Assembly (NCBI GenBank): GCA_910578865.1 | Contig: CAJTRM010000012.1 | Span: forward strand, 30,985-94,984 | Direction: 5' to 3' | DNA: 64,000 nt | From: an uncultured Dorea sp. | GTDB lineage: Bacteria > Bacillota_A > Clostridia > Lachnospirales > Lachnospiraceae | Part shown: positions 34,537 through 42,755 of the stretch, one piece after another | How positions within the stretch are numbered: position 1 is the stretch's first letter | How the letters are laid out: each line of letters starts with the position of its first letter | Position numbers and translations under genes: made by a program | Notes under the pieces: generated by a model | What the model saw: the letters and a program-made list of their open reading frames with translations, nothing else | Database searches by the model: none | What the model was told of the DNA's origin: nothing

Positions 34537-35490
34537 TTAACATTTTCGTAACACTTCCTCCGGCCGCTCTTCCATCCGTTGAATCAGCACGAACATAGTC
34601 GAGGCTGCCGCTGCAGAAATCACTGTAATAGTCCCGATTCTCATGGGCTTCTCCATCATCCACTCAAACCATCTGTAATGAGTTCCCGCTACCGACACAA
34701 AATTCGCCGCTATATGTGCCGTTATGGGAGCTTTTACAGAGCCATATTTCTCGTAGACATAGGCAAAGACCATACCGAGCAGTGATCCATAGAGCATCTG
34801 TACCAGATTCATATGCATCAGCCCGAATACGACCGCAGAATTCACCGCAGCAACCATAAATGTACTCTTCTCCCGGAGCCTCCGGAAGATCAGCCCCCGG
34901 AACACAAGCTCCTCACAGACAGGCGTCAGTACCACAAGGGAAACCAGCTGGACTGCCAGGGGAGCCGAGTACAAGGCTTCCATAATCTCCTGATATTCCT
35001 CGCCCACTTCCGATATATTCCCGATGATCATCAGGTTATTGACACCCACACAAAGGGCCATACCAATCACGACTACTGCGGCATATTTCCACAGGGCGGC
35101 TTTTTTGTTCGGCACAAAGCCTCTCAGACGCTCTTTCACCCTGTCCCTGTGAAACATCACCCACATCACAGGAATCGTGGCCAGCGACGTAACTCCCTCT
35201 ATCAGGGCGGCATAATTATAATATTCCAGGCTCATCTCCCTTGTAAGGTCGGCATATTCTCTTACGAACCTCTGGGAGATCACCTCCAGCTGCCTGCTGT
35301 TATCCATGACTTCCGGGGTAATACCGTAATGCCGGAATATATATATAAACCCAAAGACAGTGCCCACCACTATAGAGATTATAAATCCAATACCGATCTT
35401 CACTGCAAGCGGGCTCCAGATATACCAGAACTGCTTTCCCGGGCTCTCAGGGGGCACAGTCGGCGGAACCTGCCGGTTCTGTTGTTCCAT
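34537..35490 (-). CDS. CPBP family intramembrane metalloprotease/glutamic protease (Abi/CAAX)
   Basis: About 317 residues; the ATG at 35490 has GGAGG five bases upstream, while one four codons earlier (35502) has a closer GGTGGAG, so either start is possible. Seven or eight membrane helices carry the CPBP motifs CEELVFRGLIFRRL (EExxxR, about residues 195-202), FGLMHMN and THIAANF-like AHIAANF. Members cleave prenylated or small membrane peptides, or protect against bacteriocins. No toxin gene is adjacent, so a role in wall or membrane upkeep is as likely. It follows the second NlpC/P60 gene on the same strand with an 86-base gap. Confidence 0.88.
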   Translation of the reverse strand: MEQQNRQVPPTVPPESPGKQFWYIWSPLAVKIGIGFIISIVVGTVFGFIYIFRHYGITPEVMDNSRQLEVISQRFVREYADLTREMSLEYYNYAALIEGVTSLATIPVMWVMFHRDRVKERLRGFVPNKKAALWKYAAVVVIGMALCVGVNNLMIIGNISEVGEEYQEIMEALYSAPLAVQLVSLVVLTPVCEELVFRGLIFRRLREKSTFMVAAVNSAVVFGLMHMNLVQMLYGSLLGMVFAYVYEKYGSVKAPITAHIAANFVSVAGTHYRWFEWMMEKPMRIGTITVISAAAASTMFVLIQRMEERPEEVLRKC

Positions 35491-35523
35491 ACGATCCTCC
35501 ATTCACTCCACCATCTTCAGCCG

Positions 35524-36015
35524 TTATAAGCGTACCTTCACTACATCCACGTCCAGATCCCACAGGAACTTATCCAGATCCTTAAAAGACAGAAACACTG
35601 TCGCCGTATTTTCCAGCGGATGGATCCCGAGGCTCTTGCATTTACTCAGATCCTTGTCAATAAAAAACTCCACCGCGTGGTCCGTATCATTCATAAGCCC
35701 GAACGGAGATACGCTCCCCTGCTTAAGGCCCAGATATTTTTCCAGCCGGTCCTCAGAGGCAAAGCTCAGATTCCCTCCTCCAAGCTGCCGTCCTAGGGAC
35801 TTCAGGTCTACCGTTTTCTTCTCGTCACAGGTCACCAGAAAATGCCTCTTGCCTTTAGAATCCCGCAAAAACAGGTTCTTGCACAGCGTCCCTTTCTCCG
35901 GCAGGCCCAGCCTGTCCATGTCTTCCATCGTGTGCACCGGCTCGTGCTCCACTACTTCGTATTTAATTTTTAATTTATCAAGTGCATCATATACACGCTG
36001 CTTCTGGTCTTCCAT
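35524..36015 (-). CDS. ProX/YbaK-type aminoacyl-tRNA deacylase
   Basis: 163 residues from the ATG at 36015, where AAAGGGG lies eight bases upstream. The YbaK/ProRS-insertion fold is shown by VVEHEPVHTMEDM, LCKNLFLRDSKGKRHFLVTC and the GSVSPFGLMND loop. Free-standing members of this family (ProX/PrdX) hydrolyse Ala-tRNA(Pro), correcting prolyl-tRNA synthetase errors. The conserved Lys in CKNLF is present. It lies 22 bases upstream of the CPBP gene on the same strand. Confidence 0.9.
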   Translation of the reverse strand: MEDQKQRVYDALDKLKIKYEVVEHEPVHTMEDMDRLGLPEKGTLCKNLFLRDSKGKRHFLVTCDEKKTVDLKSLGRQLGGGNLSFASEDRLEKYLGLKQGSVSPFGLMNDTDHAVEFFIDKDLSKCKSLGIHPLENTATVFLSFKDLDKFLWDLDVDVVKVRL

Positions 36016-36093
36016 ACCACAATCCCCTTTCTGTTGCTTCACTGTCTGCATAATCTTTGTCTATTATATTGCATCCCTGCCGTAAAGTAAAGC

Positions 36094-37092
36094 TTAGAGT
36101 TCCGGAGAAAACGGACGGGAAAATAATTCCTCCACTGCATTCTGATAATCTTCATGCTTTTCGGCCTTCTTAATTTTCTTTGCCGCTTTCTTATTTTCAG
36201 GGAAAAGCTTCAGCATATAAGTCCAGATCTCTTTCATTTTAAACAAAGCCGGCAGATCTCCGCTGCTAATTTCCCGGTACCCGTAGTATACCTCATCGTG
36301 GAAACGACGAAGCCTCTTCCATCCGTCCCCTCTTCCCTGTCCGTCCAAAGCCCCATCGGCATCCCCGGCCCCCGTCGGCCTTTTTCTCCGGCCGCCCTCT
36401 ATACGTTCCGTAAGAAACGGATCCGCGATGATCCCGCGGCCTGCCATAATCCTTGATACCTCCGGGAACCTCCGGCACAGCTTTGCACAATCCTCCGCCC
36501 CGAAAATATCTCCGTTATAGCATAATGGAAGCCGGCTCTCCTTCACGGCATATGCAAACATTTCAAGATTCGGGGTATTCCCGTAAAAATCCTTCTGTGT
36601 TCTGGGATGAATGATCAGTTCTTCCAGCGGATATTGGTTATAAATGTCAAGCAGCCGGAAAAATTCTTCCGGAGAATCCCGCCCGATCCTGGTCTTTACG
36701 GATATCCTGATCCGCGTCCCTGTGCAGACCACATCCAGGAACCGATCAAGTTCCTCCGGCTTTGCAAGAAATCCAGAGCCTCTGTATTTGGATACCACAG
36801 TTCTGGAGGGACACCCGAAATTCAGATTCACTTCCTCATAGCCGTACTGCTCCAGTTTGCGGATCGTATTCAGAGTATCTTCCCCGTGATTACTTAAAAT
36901 CTGCGGCACAAGACGCAAGCCCCGGTTGTTTTCCGGGGCTGTCTCTCTGATCTCTTTTTGACTGAACCCTTTCTTGCTGTGAGGAACAAGAAAAGGAGTA
37001 AAATATTTATCCATCGGCCGGAAATATTTATGATATGCATTCCGGTAAATGTGTGTTGTAATCCCCTCCATGGGGGCAAGATAATATTCCAT
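36094..37092 (-). CDS. dus: tRNA-dihydrouridine synthase
   Basis: 332 residues, TIM-barrel FMN enzyme. The start YYLAPMEGITTHIYRNAY is the FMN-binding loop, NLNFGCPSRTVVSKYRGSGFL holds the catalytic Cys, and KTRIGRDS, LIIHPRTQKDFY and MAGRGIIADPFL complete the site. It reduces uridines in the D-loop of tRNAs. An insertion of about 25 charged and Gly-rich residues (GGRRKRPTGAGDADGALDG) follows the last motif, which is unusual and may be a flexible loop. CAGGAGAGC precedes the ATG. It ends 27 bases downstream of the alpha-glucosidase. Confidence 0.94.
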   Translation of the reverse strand: MEYYLAPMEGITTHIYRNAYHKYFRPMDKYFTPFLVPHSKKGFSQKEIRETAPENNRGLRLVPQILSNHGEDTLNTIRKLEQYGYEEVNLNFGCPSRTVVSKYRGSGFLAKPEELDRFLDVVCTGTRIRISVKTRIGRDSPEEFFRLLDIYNQYPLEELIIHPRTQKDFYGNTPNLEMFAYAVKESRLPLCYNGDIFGAEDCAKLCRRFPEVSRIMAGRGIIADPFLTERIEGGRRKRPTGAGDADGALDGQGRGDGWKRLRRFHDEVYYGYREISSGDLPALFKMKEIWTYMLKLFPENKKAAKKIKKAEKHEDYQNAVEELFSRPFSPEL

Positions 37093-37119
37093 AGTGCTCT
37101 CCTGACTGTTATTCTCACA

Positions 37120-38775
37120 TCAGTATAACACAACTCTGGCTTCATATGGCTGCAAAATGCCGGTTTTATGGAATTTATAGTTGGATATCAGCTCTTCTCC
37201 CTCATCCCGGTCAAACAAATCACATGTCACAGCCTCTTCACTGAAATTACATGCCACAAGCAGGCGTTTTCCATCCAGCATCCGCTCATATGCATAGATG
37301 TTCTCGTCTTCCGTAAGAAGCCCCTTGAAAACTCCGTCTACAATAATCTCATATTCTTTCCTCATCCGGATCAGCTTTTGATAATAATAGAATACACTGT
37401 CCGGATCTTCAAGCGCTGCTTTTACATTGACCAGCGGATAATTCGGATTGACGCGGATCCACGGTTCCCCTGTGGTAAAACCTGCACATCTGCTGTCGTC
37501 CCACTGCATCGGCGTGCGGGCATTGTCACGGCTGACAGCCTGGAGGCAGTACATCATCTCTTCCTCATCCACCAGCCCTTTTTCCGTATAATCCCGGAAT
37601 GCGTTCAGGCTCTCGATATCCCTGTAATCTTTGATATCTTTAAAATAAGCATTTGTCATGCCGATCTCTTCCCCCTGGTAGATATACGGGGTTCCCTTCA
37701 TCATGTGAAGGCAGGTGGCCAGCATTTTGGCAGAACGTTCTCTGTAAAGGGGAGCGTCATTGCCGAATCTGGACACGGCCCGGGGCTGGTCGTGGTTATC
37801 CCAGTACAGGCTGTTCCAGGCCTTCCCTTCCAGCTCAGTCTGCCATTTGTTCAAAACATCCCTCAGTTTCTTAAGCTCCGTCCGGTCTGTCGTCCATTTG
37901 CCGTGCTCGCCGCCCGTAATATCCGTATGCTCAAACTGAAATACCATATTTAGCTCGGTATTATCCAGATTGGCATATTTTTTAGCTTCCTCGACTGTGA
38001 CTCCCGACGCCTCTCCCACCGTCACCAGATCGTACCTGGACAATACCTCCCGGTTCATTTCCTGAAGATACTCATGGACATGGGGGCCGTTGCACACAAA
38101 GGGCGACATATTCCCGTACAGCCCATTGTCCACCGCTCCGTCCGGGTACAGCGGATCTTTGGAGATCATACTGATCACATCCATGCGGAAGCCGTCCACT
38201 CCCTTGTCACACCACCAGGTCATCATGTCAAACACTTCCCGGCGCACTTTCTCATTTTCCCAGTTCAGATCCGGCTGCTTTTTCGAGAAACAATGAAGAT
38301 AATACATTTCCGTCCCCTCATCATATTCCCACGCTGATCCTCCGAAGCATCCTCCCCAGTTGTTCGGCGCCGCGCCGTCCTTTCCATCCTTCCAGATATA
38401 GTAATCCCGGTAGTCATTATCCTTTGATTTCCTGCTCTCTGCAAACCAGCGGTGTTCGTCGGAGGTATGGTTCACCACCAGATCCATCACAAGCTTCAGC
38501 CCTCTCTCGTGCATGGCCGCAAGCATACGCTCAAAATCCTCCATCGTTCCGAATTCTTTCATGATCTCCTGATAATCAGAGATGTCATATCCGTTATCGT
38601 CATTGGGAGACTGATAGACCGGAGACAGCCAGATAATGTCTGCTCCCAGCTCCTTAATATAATCCAGATGCTCCGTGATCCCGTTCAGATCCCCGATACC
38701 GTCGCCGTTGCTGTCCGCAAAGCTCCTTGGATAAATCTGATAGATCACACTGTTTTTCCACCATGCTTTTTTCAT
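37120..38775 (-). CDS. GH13 alpha-glucosidase (oligo-1,6-glucosidase type)
   Basis: 551 residues from the ATG at 38775, which has AGCAGGAGGAGC upstream; a longer frame adds 21 residues without a site. It starts KKAWWKNSVIYQIYPRSFAD, typical of the GH13_31 group. Conserved regions are DLVVNHTSDEH, GFRMDVISM (nucleophile Asp), VTVGEASGV (acid-base Glu) and DNHDQPRAVSRFG (transition-state Asp). It lacks a signal peptide and so acts on imported oligosaccharides such as isomaltose or sucrose-like glucosides. An AraC regulator is divergently transcribed from the shared upstream region and probably controls it. Confidence 0.95.
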   Translation of the reverse strand: MKKAWWKNSVIYQIYPRSFADSNGDGIGDLNGITEHLDYIKELGADIIWLSPVYQSPNDDNGYDISDYQEIMKEFGTMEDFERMLAAMHERGLKLVMDLVVNHTSDEHRWFAESRKSKDNDYRDYYIWKDGKDGAAPNNWGGCFGGSAWEYDEGTEMYYLHCFSKKQPDLNWENEKVRREVFDMMTWWCDKGVDGFRMDVISMISKDPLYPDGAVDNGLYGNMSPFVCNGPHVHEYLQEMNREVLSRYDLVTVGEASGVTVEEAKKYANLDNTELNMVFQFEHTDITGGEHGKWTTDRTELKKLRDVLNKWQTELEGKAWNSLYWDNHDQPRAVSRFGNDAPLYRERSAKMLATCLHMMKGTPYIYQGEEIGMTNAYFKDIKDYRDIESLNAFRDYTEKGLVDEEEMMYCLQAVSRDNARTPMQWDDSRCAGFTTGEPWIRVNPNYPLVNVKAALEDPDSVFYYYQKLIRMRKEYEIIVDGVFKGLLTEDENIYAYERMLDGKRLLVACNFSEEAVTCDLFDRDEGEELISNYKFHKTGILQPYEARVVLY

Positions 38776-38885
38776 TGCCGCTCCTCCTGCTAATTTATTA
38801 TATATATCATAAAAAAAAACTTTTTTTCCCGCTTGCAATATGTTATCTTAGTCTTGCACTATTTTCACTTTATGGCAGGTACAAT

Positions 38886-39806
38886 ATGGACAAAATCAAT
38901 CTACATCCGGATTCACATAATCTTGGTGAAAAGGAAGCCGCACACGGCACCCCTTATTTCCCTTTCCAGGCCTATTCCCAGGAAGATACCGGAGGGCAGT
39001 TTTTCGCCCCCTATCACTGGCATGACGAGGCAGAATTTATTTATGTGGAGAACGGAACACTACAGCTGAAAACAGAAAATGACACCCTCCTGCTAAAAGC
39101 CGGGCATGTGTACTTTATTAACCCCGGAACTCTGCACGGAATCTTTGGAGACAGTATGTCTTCCCACCATTACGCGCTGGTTTTTAATCTGGAACTGCTA
39201 AGCTTTTCCTTGTATGATGCCTGTCAGAATTCCTTTTTACACCCGCTGCTGTCCGGAAGCTTAAGTTTTCCGGAGAAGGAGCAGCTGTCTGCCCGGGCTT
39301 CAAAGGAGATTGGACATCTGATCAAAAACGCGGCGCTGCTTTACCAGGAAACAGGCCTGCAGTCAGGCACGACAGCTCTTTCTATTAAGATCGCCCTGCT
39401 GCAGATCCTGGAGATCTTATTCCGGGAGCACGCTATGGTTGCACACAAGAAGGAAAAGCCGCAGGATGAGTTCCCCCTGAAGCCCGTATTTTCTTATATA
39501 GAAAAAAACTATTCTGAACGGATCACCTTAGCTTCCCTTTCTTCTGTGATCCATATGAACAAAAATTACTTTTGCAAATATTTTAAAGAAAAAACCGGAA
39601 AGACCCCTTTTGTTTATCTGAACGAGTACCGGATCAATCAGGCCGCTGCCCAGCTTCTGATGTCCGGTGCGCCCATTACTGAGATTGCGCTGAATACCGG
39701 ATTTGATAATATGAGCTATTTTATCCGTCAGTTTAAACATTACAAAGGATGCACACCGTCAGCCTTCCGTTCCATGGAACGCCCAAAGGCTCTGCCGGTG
39801 ATATAA
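38886..39806 (+). CDS. AraC family transcriptional regulator
   Basis: 306 residues from the ATG at 38886. An N-terminal cupin sugar-sensing domain contains FFAPYHWHDEAEFIYVENG and HVYFINPGTLHGI, with its metal or ligand histidines. The C-terminal part has two helix-turn-helix units (ITLASLSSVIHMNKNYFCKYF and ITEIALNTGFDNMSYFIRQFK) ending GCTPSAFR. It is divergent from the alpha-glucosidase gene with 110 bases between starts, the usual layout for an activator of sugar use. The effector is probably an alpha-glucoside (inference). Confidence 0.93.
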   Translation: MDKINLHPDSHNLGEKEAAHGTPYFPFQAYSQEDTGGQFFAPYHWHDEAEFIYVENGTLQLKTENDTLLLKAGHVYFINPGTLHGIFGDSMSSHHYALVFNLELLSFSLYDACQNSFLHPLLSGSLSFPEKEQLSARASKEIGHLIKNAALLYQETGLQSGTTALSIKIALLQILEILFREHAMVAHKKEKPQDEFPLKPVFSYIEKNYSERITLASLSSVIHMNKNYFCKYFKEKTGKTPFVYLNEYRINQAAAQLLMSGAPITEIALNTGFDNMSYFIRQFKHYKGCTPSAFRSMERPKALPVI

Positions 39807-39829
39807 TACAACAGAAAGGATCAGAATTT

Positions 39830-41059
39830 ATGGATTACGAGGCACTTCTCCATGAAATTTTAAATATCGGTGAAGCCATGTTAAAAAGCGGAGCCGAGGT
39901 TGACCGAGCCGAGGATAGTATGTACCGCATGTGCAAAAGCTATGACCTCATCAGCTGTGAAGTTTTTGCGATCCAGAGCAATATCCAGGCAACCATCCAG
40001 CCAAAAGGCGGCCATTATCTTACACAGATCCGCAGGGTCAGGGGCACCAGCTTCAATTACGACCGGCTGGACTACCTGAACAACCTGTCCAGGCAAATCT
40101 GCCGGAATGCACCCGGGCCAAAGGAAATGCACGAAATGTATCTGGAAGTCATGAACCGTAAGCCTCAGCCCAAACTCCTGTCCCACCTGGCCGCCATTAT
40201 GGGCGGAGCCGGGTTCGGCGTCTATTTCGGATGCGATTTCCAGGACGCCCTCGTGGCCACCCTCATCTGCTCCCTGATTATCGTATGCGCCGGAGACTGG
40301 CTGTCCAAGCGGGAAAACAACCTGGTCGTCTACAATATGGTACTCTCCTTTTTGTCGGCAGTATCTATCCTCCTGATCGCAAAGCTTGGTCTCGGCAACC
40401 ACCCGGACCGTATTATCCTGGGCGTATCCATGGTACTGATCAGCGGTCTCGGTACTACGAACGGAATCCGCGACGTATTGAACCACGACATCATTGCCGG
40501 CATCCTGAACATTGCCAACTCTTTCCTGGGCGCCATTGCCATTGCCTGCGGCATCGGCTTGGCCATGATTGTGCTGAAAGGCGCTATGTATGAAATGTAC
40601 ATAGCCCCTGACATGGCGGTACAGTTAATCTCCTGCGGCCTTGCAAGCATGGGATTTGCACTGTTTTTCAAAGCTGCCCCCAGGCAATCTGCCTGCGCCG
40701 GCATCGGCGGACTCATCAACTGCGCCTGCTACACGCTTGTGTACCAGGCAACTGCCAATAACTTTACCGCCACTCTGACCGGAGCCGTCTTCGTGGCAGG
40801 GTACGCCTATGTGATGTCCCGGATCCACCGGGCCCCCTCCACCATCTTCCTTACGACCTCCGTTATGCCCATTATTCCGGGAGCCACACTGTTTTATATG
40901 ATGCACGGATTCGTTCAGGCAGATTACACCTTTGCCCTGCAGCAGACGCTGAAGCTGTTTCAGACATGCCTGGCCATTGCATTTGGATTCATTATCATTG
41001 AGATCATCACACGGTACATATCGTTTTTTGCAAATGCACTTCACCACAGACAGGAATAA
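39830..41059 (+). CDS. Threonine/serine exporter family protein (ThrE-type, fused DUF1212-DUF3815)
   Basis: 409 residues from the ATG at 39830, preceded by AGAAAGGA. An N-terminal cytoplasmic domain of about 120 residues (LHEILNIGEAMLKSGAEVDRAEDS is the DUF1212 signature) is followed by ten membrane helices. Many Bacillota split this protein into two genes; here both halves are joined, as in Corynebacterium ThrE. It probably exports threonine or serine by proton-motive force. It starts 23 bases after the AraC gene and may be read through from it, though the functions are not clearly linked. Confidence 0.88.
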   Translation: MDYEALLHEILNIGEAMLKSGAEVDRAEDSMYRMCKSYDLISCEVFAIQSNIQATIQPKGGHYLTQIRRVRGTSFNYDRLDYLNNLSRQICRNAPGPKEMHEMYLEVMNRKPQPKLLSHLAAIMGGAGFGVYFGCDFQDALVATLICSLIIVCAGDWLSKRENNLVVYNMVLSFLSAVSILLIAKLGLGNHPDRIILGVSMVLISGLGTTNGIRDVLNHDIIAGILNIANSFLGAIAIACGIGLAMIVLKGAMYEMYIAPDMAVQLISCGLASMGFALFFKAAPRQSACAGIGGLINCACYTLVYQATANNFTATLTGAVFVAGYAYVMSRIHRAPSTIFLTTSVMPIIPGATLFYMMHGFVQADYTFALQQTLKLFQTCLAIAFGFIIIEIITRYISFFANALHHRQE

Positions 41060-41070
41060 TCAATGATTCA

Positions 41071-41116
41071 AAAAAAACGGCTTCAAACCGATGATTTTCT
41101 ATCGGTCTGAAGCCGT
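41071..41116 (-). terminator. Terminator of the YjfB-like gene
   Basis: ACGGCTTCAAACCGAT (41077-41092) pairs with 41101-41116 with one mismatch around eight bases. On the minus strand it runs into eight T (41076-41069 region), 16 bases after the stop at 41132. Confidence 0.9.
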
Positions 41117-41131
41117 CACACTCTATTCCGT

Positions 41132-41323
41132 CTATGCACGTACATCTATCAGGTTAACACTCTCGCTTGGAGCCATCTGATCTATGGCTTCCAGCATCTC
41201 TGTGATAGCCTCTGCATTTACCTCTGCTGATTCCATAACCTTCTTTGAAACAGAAGCCCCCACTTCCAAACCAATCTTAAGACTTGCAAGACTCATACTT
41301 GTTGCTGCTATATCCATAATCAT
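41132..41323 (-). CDS. YjfB-like putative motility protein
   Basis: 63 residues, helical, no signal peptide. The sequence MDIAATSMSLASLKIGLEV and the length match the YjfB family, a small protein annotated as putative motility protein in Bacillus and Clostridia. Two starts are possible: the ATG at 41323, five bases after AAGGAA, or the in-frame ATG at 41317 that gives the family's usual beginning MDIAA. It has its own terminator. It is divergent from the next gene, another protein of flagellar-locus type, across a 262-base region. The molecular function is not known. Confidence 0.78.
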   Translation of the reverse strand: MIMDIAATSMSLASLKIGLEVGASVSKKVMESAEVNAEAITEMLEAIDQMAPSESVNLIDVRA

Positions 41324-41585
41324 CCACTTTCCTTTCTTCTAAAATCCTCCGTTTTAACATCTGCTTATGTATCTGTTGCAGTTTGGAGCCTTATTGTAAA
41401 TATCGGACATATTTTTCAAATCATAAGCACCGGAAAAGTTTTTCAATCATAATTTTTTTCTCCTGCCCTCTTTCATTTTCTTCTGTTCTGCCGATATATA
41501 TTATATAAAGAAACGTTAATCCTGCGAATTTATGAATGATTCGTCATATCAGGAATAGTACTATATTCCGGAAAGGAGTGTTGTT

Positions 41586-42641
41586 ATGCGGGTCAACAGT
41601 CAGACAACAACATTGCCGGTCTTGTCTCCGCCGCAGACTTCTGCATCTTTAAAATCCACCCCTGCAAAGTCACAGCCTTCAAATACAGAAAAGCTGATGG
41701 ATGAATTAAAAAACAAATACAAAAATATTCATTTTGATTTTATCTCATTTGAAAATGACGACCAGCTCAAAAAATATGTTTCTTCTAAGCGCGGACTTAA
41801 CAATGTGGCCATTGACCCGGCGCTTCTGGAAAAGATGGCAAATGACGATACTGTCCGGGCCCGGGTGGAGAGTGTTTTGAGTATGCTCGACAATTACCGT
41901 TTTTCCTCCCAGGTACAGGCACAGCTCATGGATAAGAGACTGACCGGCATGGGGCTTGTACTGGATGAGAACGGGGAAGTTTCAAAATGGACCGTCATGG
42001 AGGAACCCAAAAAGCCCGATTTTTACTACTCATCCCTCAATAAAGACGATCACAGGTGGAGCCAGTTTTACCAGAAGCGGAAGAATCCTAAGATGACGAC
42101 TTACAAGTATTCTCACAGCCGCAGCATGGCAAGTCTGGCAAGCGCTAAAAATGTATCGTCGGTCAGAGGGCTGATCGCATCCAAGAACCGGGAGATCCAG
42201 AAGGTAAAGCTTCAGGTATCTGATCCGGCGGAGGCCGCATCTATCATCCGGCAGATCAAATCGGTCATCCGAAGCGGCAACATTAAGATCGCACGGCTTC
42301 ACAAAGAAGAACGGCTGTATCAGCAGCAGAAAATAGCCGCCAAAAAAATGAAAGTCAAACTGGAAAAACAGCTTGCCGAAGAACTGCGGCGCAAACGGAC
42401 CGCCAGAAAAGCTCAGGAACGCTGCCAGTCCGATTGTATGGAAGATATCTTCAGCAAACCTTCTGTAAATGATTATCGTTACAAAGAAATCTGTGAACAG
42501 TATGCCGAGACTATGTCAGGATATACAGGAGCCGTTTCCGGAACAACGGCAGCAGGCACTCCCGCTGTTTCAGCAGAGGCTGCCTCTTCCGCCGCCCAGA
42601 TTACGGTCACCTCTGTGGCAAGCATTGACTGCTCCGTATAA
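41586..42641 (+). CDS. Lys/Arg-rich coiled-coil protein of flagellar-locus type (DUF6033-like)
   Basis: 351 residues with no signal peptide. The N-terminus is Pro/Thr/Ser-rich (MRVNSQTTTLPVLSPPQTSA), followed by a compact domain with HFDFISFENDDQLKKYVSS and a long basic helix (about 190-285, KMKVKLEKQLAEELRRKRTARKA). The tail is Ala/Thr-rich. Resemblance to DUF6033 proteins is my recollection and not certain; that family is found in Lachnospiraceae with flagellar-like genes. GGAAAGGAG lies eight bases before the ATG. It precedes the FliD-like gene on the same strand by 114 bases. Confidence 0.65.
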   Translation: MRVNSQTTTLPVLSPPQTSASLKSTPAKSQPSNTEKLMDELKNKYKNIHFDFISFENDDQLKKYVSSKRGLNNVAIDPALLEKMANDDTVRARVESVLSMLDNYRFSSQVQAQLMDKRLTGMGLVLDENGEVSKWTVMEEPKKPDFYYSSLNKDDHRWSQFYQKRKNPKMTTYKYSHSRSMASLASAKNVSSVRGLIASKNREIQKVKLQVSDPAEAASIIRQIKSVIRSGNIKIARLHKEERLYQQQKIAAKKMKVKLEKQLAEELRRKRTARKAQERCQSDCMEDIFSKPSVNDYRYKEICEQYAETMSGYTGAVSGTTAAGTPAVSAEAASSAAQITVTSVASIDCSV

Positions 42642-42755
42642 GGAGCCGAAAATATATTAGTAAACTATTTCCGGCAGCCGCTTAATATTTATATCTGAAC
42701 GGTCGAAAAACTATATGAGGATTTATAAATATTACTCAGGAAAGGAGGAGAAACT

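Noticed and set aside
34537..35490. Bacteriocin immunity role for the CPBP protease
   Set aside because: No bacteriocin precursor or exporter gene is adjacent.
38811..38827. A9/T7 tracts as another phase-variable promoter element
   Set aside because: They do not lie between convincing -35 and -10 boxes.
38776..38885. cre site for catabolite repression between the alpha-glucosidase and AraC genes
   Set aside because: The best match (TTGCAAGCGGGAAA) fails at two key positions of the consensus.
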